Virus record (IMG/VR): IMGVR_UViG_3300042563_000332
Span: 1 to 28,065 of that record
DNA length: 28,065 bases
Strand: one strand, 5' to 3'
Source: a virus
In this document: positions 1 to 9,392 of the stretch, in pieces
Position numbering within the stretch: the first letter of the stretch is position 1
How the letters are laid out: each line of letters begins with the position of its first letter
The notes under the pieces: model-generated
Databases searched by the model: none
Seen by the model: the letters and a program-made list of their open reading frames with translations, nothing else
Told to the model about the DNA's origin: nothing
Position numbers and translations under genes: made by a program

Positions 1-2
1 CA

Positions 3-41
3 ATATTCATGAATACTACTAGCAAAAAAGGAAAAAGATAA
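3..41 (+). CDS. C-terminal end of an upstream gene (partial)
   Basis: The frame is open from the window edge to TAA at 39-41 and would encode a tail ending NTTSKKGKR. The other two forward frames stop by base 22. The basic tail and its place directly before the small terminase would fit a tail-completion protein such as gp15 in T4 gene order, but 12 codons cannot identify it. It could also be non-coding. Confidence 0.35.
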   Translation: MFMNTTSKKGKR

Positions 42-50
42 TTATTTTTT

Positions 51-58
51 AATAAATA
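51..58 (+). promoter_or_regulatory. T4-type late promoter box (AATAAATA)
   Basis: Matches the NATAAATA late -10 consensus of T4-like marine phages. It ends five bases before the ATG at 64. With T4 late spacing, transcription would start at or next to that ATG. No Shine-Dalgarno sequence lies in the gap; the nearest AAGGA is at 29-33, upstream of the box. Confidence 0.5.
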
Positions 59-63
59 GTTAC

Positions 64-546
64 ATGACTAAAAAATTAAGCGAACTTTTTGAATTACCCG
101 AAGACTCTGATATTTCAGATACTGATTTATCAGAACCTATTTTTGACCACGCGCAAGAAATCACTCAAACTGCTTTAACTAACTTAGAAAAAATAGAAGC
201 TGCATTACCTCAAGTAAGAGGATTGGAAGCGGCAGATAGCGAATTAGATGAACTTGCAGAATTAGCAGCTAGTAGTTACAAAGACTTAATGGATTTGGGT
301 ATGCAAGTAGAGTCTAGATTTTCAAGTGAAATATTTAACAGTGCTAGTAGTATGTTGGGACATGCGATTACGGCAAAGACTGCAAAAATTAATAAAAAGC
401 TAAAACAACTTGATCTTCAATTAAAAAAAGCCGCTTTGGATCAAAAACTACAAAACAAACACGAAGAAGTAGAAAACACACCTATCGGTGAAGGTAAAGC
501 ATTAGACAGAAACGAACTTTTAAAACTTTATACAAAAGACAAGTAG
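64..546 (+). CDS. Terminase small subunit (gp16-like)
   Basis: A 160-residue acidic, mostly helical protein. Residues about 50-130 form a coiled-coil-rich core (DSELDELAELA, then FKD-like SSYKDLMDLGMQVESRF, GHAITAKTAKINKKLK), followed by a short disordered stretch and a C-terminal DRNELLKLY segment. This order resembles small terminases (gp16) annotated in T4-like cyanophages, which bind DNA ends and regulate the gp17 packaging motor; the identification is from memory of the family. There is no ATPase motif, as expected. The ATG is preceded by a late promoter box but no ribosome binding site, suggesting a leaderless late mRNA. The large subunit is not in the window. Fairly sure of the family, less of the activity. 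Confidence 0.62.
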   Translation: MTKKLSELFELPEDSDISDTDLSEPIFDHAQEITQTALTNLEKIEAALPQVRGLEAADSELDELAELAASSYKDLMDLGMQVESRFSSEIFNSASSMLGHAITAKTAKINKKLKQLDLQLKKAALDQKLQNKHEEVENTPIGEGKALDRNELLKLYTKDK

Positions 547-561
547 ATTTTAAAAGATAAA

Positions 562-569
562 GATAAATA
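562..569 (+). promoter_or_regulatory. T4-type late promoter box (GATAAATA)
   Basis: Exact GATAAATA in the 53-base gap between the terminase and the next gene. It ends 30 bases before the ATG at 600, leaving room for a normal leader with TAAGGA (588-593) as ribosome binding site. Confidence 0.6.
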
Positions 570-599
570 ATAGATATTATACATATTTAAGGATTAACC

Positions 600-1220
600 A
601 TGCGAAGCTTCAAACATTATTTGGTAGAATCTGTACACAGTTACGACTACACTATTAAAATTGTAGGCGATATAGATGCTAAACAGATGGACCTGTTCAA
701 GTACAACTTGAATAAATTTGATCCAATAGAAATTACTGGACCAACTTCTACACCTATTCAAAAATCACCATATGGATTTCCTGGTGTTACAAATCAGTCT
801 GTAAATATCATTAAAGCAAAGTTTAGATATCCTGCAACTGAGCCAATGGTTAGACAAATGGCTAGATTAATAAACATAGATGAAAACAGAGTGCGATTAG
901 TTTCTACTGCGTTTGATGACAGCATTGATCATGAAGCAGAACAGTATGAAAATCAAATGGAAAAGTCACCAGTATTAACTAACGATTATCCCGATGATAA
1001 GTCTGCTAAAGCAGCAGCAAAAGCATATGGTAATTCTTACTTAGATGAAATTGAAAAGTCTATGAAAGATCATAAAATTGAAAGCCCGTATGCTGGTGAA
1101 AAAACTAAACAAGCGTTTGATCCATTTAAGCCAGAAGAGTATATGAAATCAATGGGCGATAAAAGTCCAATGAGTACTATCAACAGACCAGCTAAGCCCA
1201 AGATTGGCGCCGGAAGATAA
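600..1220 (+). CDS. Virion structural protein with capsid-targeting-like N-terminus
   Basis: A 206-residue protein of a type I recognise from T4-like marine phages, where it is listed as a virion structural protein of unknown role. It begins MRSFKHYLVE, close in form to the T4 internal-protein targeting peptide MKTYQEFIAE, with a possible gp21-type cut after Glu10. Residues about 15-115 look like a mixed alpha/beta domain (DYTIKIVGDIDAKQMDLF, then KFRYPATEPMVRQMARL). The rest is charged and low-complexity, with an Ala/Lys-rich part and a Pro/Lys-rich basic end (NRPAKPKIGAGR). It follows its own late promoter and lies 10 bases from the next gene. Best guess: an internal head protein processed in the prohead; no enzyme motif seen. 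Confidence 0.6.
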   Translation: MRSFKHYLVESVHSYDYTIKIVGDIDAKQMDLFKYNLNKFDPIEITGPTSTPIQKSPYGFPGVTNQSVNIIKAKFRYPATEPMVRQMARLINIDENRVRLVSTAFDDSIDHEAEQYENQMEKSPVLTNDYPDDKSAKAAAKAYGNSYLDEIEKSMKDHKIESPYAGEKTKQAFDPFKPEEYMKSMGDKSPMSTINRPAKPKIGAGR

Positions 1221-1230
1221 GGAATCTATT

Positions 1231-4212
1231 ATGAGTATGAAAGATTTATTAAACAAAATGACTGAACTTCAAGGCACTACTAAAGAAGAGAAAGTTACTA
1301 CTACTGGTAAAAGAGTTCTAAACGAAAGTGCTGAACGCCCGTATGTATGTGTTCATGCTAAAAAAGGCAAGTATGAAGTTAAGGCTAACTCTAGTTATGA
1401 AGCTGTTAAAAAAGCTGCTGATAAATGGAAGTTGAAATCAACTGCTGGTATTGATGCTTATGTGGCTGATAAACCCATTTCTGCTGCAAGTTTAGAAGAA
1501 AACACGAAGCCATCTTTAAAAAGTATGTTTAACGCTTTACTTGCTGAAGCTGAACAAGTTACTATTCAACCAGCTCAACAAAACACTCAAGTAATCAAGC
1601 AAGGTAATAAAACTCTTGGTACAGTTACTAATCCTAATCTAGCTAATCAAATTAAGCAAAGCATTGGTAAAGGTGAAATGAGTTTAGCTGGTGATGAATT
1701 AAATGAAGTTGATGATGATTATGACGGTGATGATTACGATCATGATGACGGCAGTGATCAATATGCTACAGAATTACACGGTCTTCATCTTGGTGATGTA
1801 GTAAAAGCTAACTATAACGGTAAAACTGTAATAGGTAAAATTAGTGAATTACACCCAACTTATCTTGAAGTGGAATTAGAATTAACTGGAAGAAATGCTG
1901 GTAAAACAGTTATAGTTGATGTTAGAGAAACTGAATATGTAGATAATCTTAATGAAGCCAAGCTAACCGAAAAAGCAAAAAGTAAGTCACAGCAACAAGC
2001 AGCTGGTGCAGCATTAGCAGCTAAGCGCGGTGATGCTCCAAAAAGCACACTAAAAGGTGCATCAAAAGAAATGGCAAAAATGCCCGCTAAAGAGTTAGAA
2101 AAGTTTGCGAAAACTAAACACAAAGGCTTACCTGACAAAAAAGAAAAAACTAACGAAGAAAAGGGTTCTCCTTTAATGTGGAAAGATATAAAGACAAAAA
2201 AAACAACTCCTGCATTATGTACTCAACACAACAAACCCTTATTCAAGAAAGGGGAAGGTGCGAATGCTAAGTATGCTTGTGCAGATTGTCCTAAACCTGA
2301 AAAGAATAAAACTGATGAAGCAGCTATGCCAACCAATGACAGCGACTTTGGTGCAGGATTAGGCGCTGGAAGAAACAGCAAGACTTTAGAAGCTAAAAAA
2401 GCCAAGCCAGATTTTCTAGACTTAGACAAAGATGGCAACAAGAAAGAATCAATGAAAAAGGCAGCAGCCGACAAACAAAAGGTATCAACAATGAAAAAGA
2501 CAAATGAAGCTAAAGCTAAGCCAGACTTTTTAGACTTAGATAAAGATGGTGACAAAAAAGAACCAATGAAAAAAGCTGCGGCGGACAAGAAAACAGGTTC
2601 TACTGATAAAAAGAGCAGTGCAGGGTTAACCGCCGCGCAGAAAAAGTTACCGGCTGGTTTACAAAAAGCTGTTGCGAAAAAGAAAACAGTTAAAGAAGGC
2701 ACAAATCCAACCGAGTCAGCAAGATTACTTGGTAAAGCACATGCTATGGCAAATGATACTTTCAGTTGTAAGTATGAAGAAGGTTCACAAGAAGCACAAG
2801 CTTATCTTGATGGATACAAATCTGGTTTAGACGAATGCTATGGATCAGGCGGCATGGGAATGCAACAAGATATCGGTATGATGCCTGGTATGGTATCACA
2901 AGATTCTATGATGGATACTCCTTCACCAAGAGGCGGTAGTGAGTTTGCGTTTGGTGGATTTGATGATGTGAGTGATGACGATATGATGGCGTTTGAGTCA
3001 TGGGATCGTGAACTAAATGCTTTATTGAATGAAGCAGTAACACCTAAATTCCAAGTTCGTTATTTACCTAACAACCGAGACACGTATAAAATAGAGAAAG
3101 GATTCGCGAGTAAAAAAGAAGCTCAGGATTGGATAAAGGGAGAAAATCTACGAGATAGGGCAGAAGATATTAGTATTGAAACTAGTACGAGCAAAGAAGT
3201 TAATGAAGGCAAAATTAAAGACATTGATATTGACATGACACACATGACTGATACTAAGTTTAAAGAAAAGTATGGTAAATCAAAAGCTGACATGAAAAAA
3301 GACTTGTCTGGTTCTACTGACAAAAAACCAGTAAAAGAAGGTATGACTGTTTCCGTTTCTAAAGGACAACAAGGATCACCTGACTCTGTTACTATTTCAG
3401 CACAAGATAGTGAAGCCGATCAGTTACTAAGTCTGATTAAGCAAGCTGGCTTAGGATTGTTCGGCGGTGAAGACACTGCGCGAACTAGCGCATATGGTGC
3501 TCCGGTACAATCTGATGCAGGATCGCAAAGTGTATATCCTGACTCAAATGTAGATACTGGAGATCATGATGGCATGATGGCACTGATGCAGAAAGTAGCA
3601 GGCAATGATTACGAGGATGAAGAATCTCAAGATGCATCATGTGACGTATGTGGATCAGGTGATTGTGGATGCAATGATTCAGACAGTAAAGCATTGGTAG
3701 TTGGTGAAGAACAAGGCTACGATGACAAAGAAGATGAATCATTGGGAATGCGTACAGGTAAAGAATCTGGTAAAGAACAATCTATGAAAGATCGTAGAGA
3801 TGATTCTTATGGAAAATTTGGAAAAAGAACAGACGAAGATGAAACTGAAGATCAAATGGAGTTTGAAGTATCCGAAGCAAATGCTCCTGATTCCGGTGAA
3901 GCTGAAACTACTGCTGACGAAAACGCAGAAGCTAAAGAAGATCAAGCACTAGCTGGTGCAATGTCTGACAACGAAGAAGAAATTGACGAAAGCGAAGAAG
4001 AATTAACTGAGTGGGCTAATGACGCTGGATATCAAGGTTCTGAAAACATAAAAGACAATACGTTTGAACAAGACATTGAGTTTATGACTAGAGTTATTTC
4101 AGGTGGATTGAACGGACAAAAACAAGATCAAACTACTTTACCGCATACTAAAGTTAAAGTAGCAGAGTCTAGTTTGCTTGATGATTGGAAGAAACTAAGC
4201 GGAATAAGATAA
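1231..4212 (+). CDS. Giant modular internal-capsid-type protein (993 aa)
   Basis: A mosaic of short modules in low-complexity linkers. In order: a possible targeting peptide (MSMKDLLNKMTE, 1-12); a YVCVH module (35-80); a beta-rich segment (about 183-240); a Lys/Ala-rich stretch; a CxxH...CxxC zinc-ribbon-like pair (330-353); two nearly identical DxDxDGxxxE modules (391-415 and 429-453); a segment around SCKYEEGSQEAQAYL (about 510-545); a Met/Gly/Asp-rich stretch; a Cys cluster CDVCGSGDCGC (about 804-814); a long acidic region; and a C-terminal helical module near FMTRVISGGL. Hydrophobic-x-Glu sites followed by Ser, Ala, Gly or similar (LNE, LAE, VKE, VNE, VSE, VAE) recur between modules. I chose ATG 1231, behind TAAGGA, over an in-frame TTG at 1204 that overlaps the previous gene. 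Likely a virion protein cut into peptides; function unknown. Confidence 0.6.
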   Translation: MSMKDLLNKMTELQGTTKEEKVTTTGKRVLNESAERPYVCVHAKKGKYEVKANSSYEAVKKAADKWKLKSTAGIDAYVADKPISAASLEENTKPSLKSMFNALLAEAEQVTIQPAQQNTQVIKQGNKTLGTVTNPNLANQIKQSIGKGEMSLAGDELNEVDDDYDGDDYDHDDGSDQYATELHGLHLGDVVKANYNGKTVIGKISELHPTYLEVELELTGRNAGKTVIVDVRETEYVDNLNEAKLTEKAKSKSQQQAAGAALAAKRGDAPKSTLKGASKEMAKMPAKELEKFAKTKHKGLPDKKEKTNEEKGSPLMWKDIKTKKTTPALCTQHNKPLFKKGEGANAKYACADCPKPEKNKTDEAAMPTNDSDFGAGLGAGRNSKTLEAKKAKPDFLDLDKDGNKKESMKKAAADKQKVSTMKKTNEAKAKPDFLDLDKDGDKKEPMKKAAADKKTGSTDKKSSAGLTAAQKKLPAGLQKAVAKKKTVKEGTNPTESARLLGKAHAMANDTFSCKYEEGSQEAQAYLDGYKSGLDECYGSGGMGMQQDIGMMPGMVSQDSMMDTPSPRGGSEFAFGGFDDVSDDDMMAFESWDRELNALLNEAVTPKFQVRYLPNNRDTYKIEKGFASKKEAQDWIKGENLRDRAEDISIETSTSKEVNEGKIKDIDIDMTHMTDTKFKEKYGKSKADMKKDLSGSTDKKPVKEGMTVSVSKGQQGSPDSVTISAQDSEADQLLSLIKQAGLGLFGGEDTARTSAYGAPVQSDAGSQSVYPDSNVDTGDHDGMMALMQKVAGNDYEDEESQDASCDVCGSGDCGCNDSDSKALVVGEEQGYDDKEDESLGMRTGKESGKEQSMKDRRDDSYGKFGKRTDEDETEDQMEFEVSEANAPDSGEAETTADENAEAKEDQALAGAMSDNEEEIDESEEELTEWANDAGYQGSENIKDNTFEQDIEFMTRVISGGLNGQKQDQTTLPHTKVKVAESSLLDDWKKLSGIR
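1333..1470 (+). repeat. YVCVH module, copy 1
   Basis: Encodes a 46-residue segment beginning ERPYVCVHAKKG and ending with VAD. It matches copy 2 at 26718-26855 in 34 of 46 residues by my count. It starts two residues after a predicted LNE cleavage site. Function unknown; the pattern (beta strand with Cys, then SSYEAVKKAADKW helix) suggests a small alpha/beta fold. Confidence 0.8.
2401..2475 (+). repeat. DxDxDGxxxE calcium-loop-like module, copy 1
   Basis: Encodes 25 residues beginning AKPDFLDLDKDGNKKE. The DxDxDGxxxE core resembles Ca2+-binding loops of the EF-hand/excalibur kind. It is 23/25 identical to copy 2 and lies 39 bases before it. Calcium binding is inference. Confidence 0.75.
2515..2589 (+). 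repeat. DxDxDGxxxE calcium-loop-like module, copy 2
   Basis: Encodes AKPDFLDLDKDGDKKE and the same MKKAAADK tail as copy 1, with two substitutions (Asn to Asp in the loop, Ser to Pro after it). The in-frame tandem copy suggests recent duplication or selection for copy number. Confidence 0.75.
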
Positions 4213-4224
4213 TAATAATAATAA
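4210..4224 (+). repeat. Five tandem in-frame TAA stop codons
   Basis: The 993-residue gene ends in five consecutive TAA triplets in its own reading frame. The stretch may simply be an (AAT)n slippage tract, or a safeguard against readthrough before the terminator 21 bases on. Confidence 0.9.
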
Positions 4225-4245
4225 TGCTCAACTGAACGTTTCTTT

Positions 4246-4272
4246 AATACCCGGTTCGCCGGGTATTTTTTT
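4246..4272 (+). terminator. Rho-independent terminator with UUCG loop
   Basis: A perfect 9-bp stem AATACCCGG / CCGGGTATT closes on the stable TTCG tetraloop and runs into a T tract (4266-4272). It separates the internal-protein gene from the fibre block, whose own late promoter starts 13 bases later. Confidence 0.92.
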
Positions 4273-4284
4273 GTTTGTAACAAT

Positions 4285-4292
4285 GATAAATA
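4285..4292 (+). promoter_or_regulatory. T4-type late promoter box (GATAAATA)
   Basis: Exact GATAAATA directly after the terminator and 27 bases before the GTG start at 4320. An AGAGGA ribosome binding site lies between. It likely drives the fibre and lysis block. Confidence 0.65.
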
Positions 4293-4319
4293 CAGTAATA
4301 TATTATAGAGGATATACTT

Positions 4320-6110
<1,791 letters not shown>

Positions 6111-6121
6111 AGGAAATATAA

Positions 6122-6742
6122 ATGATTACATTATCTTTACTACAACAAATAGCTCCTAAAACTAAAAAAGAAGTTTTAGAAACATACGTTGCCCCACTCA
6201 ATGCTGTGTGTAAAAAATATGGTATTTTAGATAACCATAAAAGAACAGCCGCATTTTTAGCGCAAGTTGCACACGAGTCAGGTGGTTTTAATTTTACTAA
6301 AGAAAACTTAAATTATAATGCTAAAGCATTACAATCAGTATTTAAAAAGTATTATTCAACAGAAAAAGACGCATTAGTACATGAAAGAAAGCCAGAACAA
6401 ATCGCTAACAAAGTATACGCAAGCAGAATGGGAAATGGTGATGAAAAATCAGGAGACGGTTGGACTTACAGAGGTCGCGGTTTAATTCAGTTAACTGGTA
6501 AAGAAAATTATACTAAGTTTGCTGAATCTATAAAAAAGCCAATAACAGAAGCAGTTAGTTATCTAGAAACCGCAGAAGGTGCTGTAGCTAGTGCTGCTTG
6601 GTTTTGGGATAAGAATAAATTAAATGATTTATGTGATAAAGACGATTTTGTTACACTAACAAAAAGAATCAATGGTGGAACAAACGGGTTAGAAGATAGA
6701 AAGCATCACTACGAGTTAGCATTAAAAGCATTAAAAGGATAA
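6122..6742 (+). CDS. Endolysin, glycoside hydrolase family 19-like
   Basis: A 206-residue single-domain enzyme of the GH19 chitinase/lysozyme family that cleaves beta-1,4 glycosidic bonds, here presumably in peptidoglycan at lysis. Visible signatures are AFLAQVAHESGGF with the expected catalytic Glu52, a second motif GDGWTYRGRGLIQLTGKENY (about 111-130), the AAWFWDKNKLNDLCD helix and TKRINGGTNG near the end. There is no signal peptide or transmembrane segment, so a holin elsewhere would be needed for release. Start is ATG behind AAAGGAAA. It sits between two structural genes and might instead be virion-bound and act at entry. Confidence 0.9.
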   Translation: MITLSLLQQIAPKTKKEVLETYVAPLNAVCKKYGILDNHKRTAAFLAQVAHESGGFNFTKENLNYNAKALQSVFKKYYSTEKDALVHERKPEQIANKVYASRMGNGDEKSGDGWTYRGRGLIQLTGKENYTKFAESIKKPITEAVSYLETAEGAVASAAWFWDKNKLNDLCDKDDFVTLTKRINGGTNGLEDRKHHYELALKALKG

Positions 6743-6743
6743 T

Positions 6744-9362
6744 ATGTCTCAACCAAATTGGACTACACCTGCAGGCAGTATAGGATCATATCCAGCACTA
6801 GTATTATTATCTGTGCAGTTACTGGCTCAGCCGGTAGCACCTGCTGCAACCGTAACTTATACATTGATAAGCGGATCATTACCTGAGGGTTTGAGTTTAT
6901 CCAATATTGGTTTAATATCAGGAACTCCTATAATAGTTATTAGCGATACGACTTATACATTTGTGGTTAGAGTTACAGACAATTTAGGAAACATAAGAGA
7001 CAGAACATTTTCTATGATAATTTCAGGAGTAGCATCTCCTGAATTTACTACCCCTACTGGTAGTATATTAAATACTCCAGACAGTACATGGGTACAATTA
7101 CCTATTGAATATAGTAATCCATTAAGTAACAATTTAGTTGCTATCAGAATAATACAAGGACAACTACCGCCAGGTTTAGAAATAAACACTAACGGACTGA
7201 TACGAGGTTATGCTGAGCCACCAATTAATAATGTTAACTTGGGTGCGGTAAATACATCTATAACTTCTACAAATTCAAATATTATAACTTGTTTAAGTAC
7301 TACTGGGTTTAGAATAGGAAGACCTATAATATTTTCAGGTACACCGTTTGGCGGTATAGTAGCATCGCAAACTTATTACATTAAAACTTTTGATGAATCT
7401 TCTTTTACTATATCAAATATTGTTGGAGGATCAACCGTTGTATTAAGTAATGACGTAGGATACATGACTGCTAGCCTACCTAACATATCAATAGGACAAC
7501 CTACTACACGCACATATTCATTTACTGTAAAACTAGAAAGCTTATTAGGCAGTGACATAGAATCCTATAACATTACCGTAGTGAATCAAAATGCTCCCGA
7601 AGCAGAAGGTGGACCTAAACCTGCGAATTCCAGAGAGCCTACTATATACAACACTAGACCCCCTACATTTAATATAAATGAATCTACCCCTTACTATGGT
7701 TACTATGTATTACCACCAAACGAACAAGGTAATACCTATCTTCCTACAGAAGATGCTTATATAGGTAGTATTACCAGTGATAATATATTTTCGTTTAAGG
7801 TAATAGGTCATGACTTTGATAGCAATGTATTAACTTATACATTTGCAGACTTACCATCAGGACTAACAGCAAATAGTGCTACTGGCTGGATCACAGGCAA
7901 TCCCGTAATAGCTAATAATTCTATAAGTGAATTTTCATTTAGTGTAGCGGTAGCTAAAGCTGGTAACCCAGCTATCACTACTCCTTCTTATAACTTTTCA
8001 TATAGACTAGTTAACAATTTGATAGGTGATATATTCTGGATAACTCCTTCTGATTTAGGGCAAATAGAAAATAGTACAGTTAGTGTTTTAAGTGTAGTGG
8101 CAGAATCAGATGTAAACTTAGAATACAGATTAGTAAGCGGAACTCTTCCACCTAATTTGGTTTTGTTGTCTAACGGAGAAATTACTGGTACAGTAGCATA
8201 TCAACCTACAGATACATTATTACCAGCAGGCGCTATTACTGACTTTACATTTGAGATAGAAGCGTTTTCTCCTCTATATTCAACGGTTGTTAACTCTACA
8301 CGAACTTTTACTTTATCAGTGGTGCAGCAATATACACAGCCAACTGACACACTATACATTAAGTGTACACCAAGTATACAAGATAGAAATTTACTAAGAA
8401 CTTTATTGAATGATACTACACTAATACCTGACAGTTATTTATATAGACCAACAGATTTAAATTTTGGTAAAGCAACTAGTGTTATATATGCTCATGCTTA
8501 TGGAATATATGCTAATGATTTAGACGCATATGTAGCTGCGGTTACTAAAAATCATTATTGGAGAAATATTACATTAGGTGAATTAAATACCGCAGTAGCA
8601 AAGAATGATGCAGGCGAAGTTATATATGAAGTTGTATATAGTTCAGTAATTGATAACTTGATAAACCCTGAAGGTGTTAGTGTCAGTAAAGAAATAGTTT
8701 GGCCTAGACTTATAGATTTAAACTTAGGTCCATGGTATACAAGTGTTACTGATATTTATACTAGTTACATAAATGCACCAGTTGAGGGACAGTCTTGGCT
8801 AACACAAAATAATGAATATATTACCTCTGAGGATTTGTTCATTTTAGAAACTGAATCAGGTCAGCCCGGTTTTTATACTAGTTTAACTCCCGGATATGCA
8901 ACCGTTTTATATCCTAACAGTTTACCTAATATGAGAGAACAAGTGGGGGAAGAATTAGGGCAAGAATATAATTTTAGACTGTATCCAAGATGGATGACTT
9001 CACAACAAGCGAATGGTAGCACATTAGGATTTACACCAGCTTGGGTTATTGCTTATTGTAAGCCAGGAACAACAACATTAAATGGTCAAACTGTAACTTA
9101 CGGTGAGTATATCAAGTATCAAATAGAAAATAATTGGCAAGATCCTGTAACAAATTATAAATTTCAACTTAACGAAATTAACTTTAAGATAGATAGATTT
9201 ACTGTAGATAAGAGTTTGACATATAACTATGATAATAATTTAAGTCCGGCTACGTGGATTGGATTACCAAGTGCGACTCCAGTACCAAATCCAGTGAATA
9301 GTAATGATTTTTATACACTATTTCCTAGAAAAACTATTTTACCCGATGAAACTCAGTACTAA
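6744..9362 (+). CDS. Large virion structural/adhesin protein with putative Ig (He_PIG) repeats
   Basis: An 872-residue protein. The first ~540 residues contain about four putative-Ig repeats, each with a hallmark such as LPEGLSLSNIGLISGTP, LPPGLEINTNGLIRG, LPSGLTANSATGWITG or LPPNLVLLSNGEITG. An inserted beta segment with TYYIKTFDESSFTI (about 195-250) is related to two segments in the 9393 product. The C-terminal ~330 residues (from LYIKCTPSIQDRNLLRTLL) are a conserved module I associate with large structural proteins of marine T4-like phages. The gene starts one base after the endolysin stop, with AAAGGAT as ribosome binding site. Probably a tail or baseplate adhesin; not an enzyme by sequence. 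Confidence 0.75.
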   Translation: MSQPNWTTPAGSIGSYPALVLLSVQLLAQPVAPAATVTYTLISGSLPEGLSLSNIGLISGTPIIVISDTTYTFVVRVTDNLGNIRDRTFSMIISGVASPEFTTPTGSILNTPDSTWVQLPIEYSNPLSNNLVAIRIIQGQLPPGLEINTNGLIRGYAEPPINNVNLGAVNTSITSTNSNIITCLSTTGFRIGRPIIFSGTPFGGIVASQTYYIKTFDESSFTISNIVGGSTVVLSNDVGYMTASLPNISIGQPTTRTYSFTVKLESLLGSDIESYNITVVNQNAPEAEGGPKPANSREPTIYNTRPPTFNINESTPYYGYYVLPPNEQGNTYLPTEDAYIGSITSDNIFSFKVIGHDFDSNVLTYTFADLPSGLTANSATGWITGNPVIANNSISEFSFSVAVAKAGNPAITTPSYNFSYRLVNNLIGDIFWITPSDLGQIENSTVSVLSVVAESDVNLEYRLVSGTLPPNLVLLSNGEITGTVAYQPTDTLLPAGAITDFTFEIEAFSPLYSTVVNSTRTFTLSVVQQYTQPTDTLYIKCTPSIQDRNLLRTLLNDTTLIPDSYLYRPTDLNFGKATSVIYAHAYGIYANDLDAYVAAVTKNHYWRNITLGELNTAVAKNDAGEVIYEVVYSSVIDNLINPEGVSVSKEIVWPRLIDLNLGPWYTSVTDIYTSYINAPVEGQSWLTQNNEYITSEDLFILETESGQPGFYTSLTPGYATVLYPNSLPNMREQVGEELGQEYNFRLYPRWMTSQQANGSTLGFTPAWVIAYCKPGTTTLNGQTVTYGEYIKYQIENNWQDPVTNYKFQLNEINFKIDRFTVDKSLTYNYDNNLSPATWIGLPSATPVPNPVNSNDFYTLFPRKTILPDETQY

Positions 9363-9368
9363 ATACTG

Positions 9369-9376
9369 TATAAATG
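9369..9376 (+). promoter_or_regulatory. Possible late promoter box (TATAAATG)
   Basis: One mismatch from the T4 late consensus. It ends 16 bases before the ATG at 9393. A start six bases downstream would leave AGGA at the 5' end of the mRNA. Weak, because this AT-rich sequence gives similar words by chance. Confidence 0.35.
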
Positions 9377-9392
9377 AAATTAGGAATTAAGA

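Noticed and set aside
1204-1230. In-frame TTG start for the 993-residue gene
   Set aside because: It lies inside the previous gene without a ribosome binding site. ATG 1231 has TAAGGA at the right distance.
9216-9221. TTGACA within the 872-residue gene
   Set aside because: No -10 match at 16-18 bases, and it lies deep inside a coding region with no gene start nearby.
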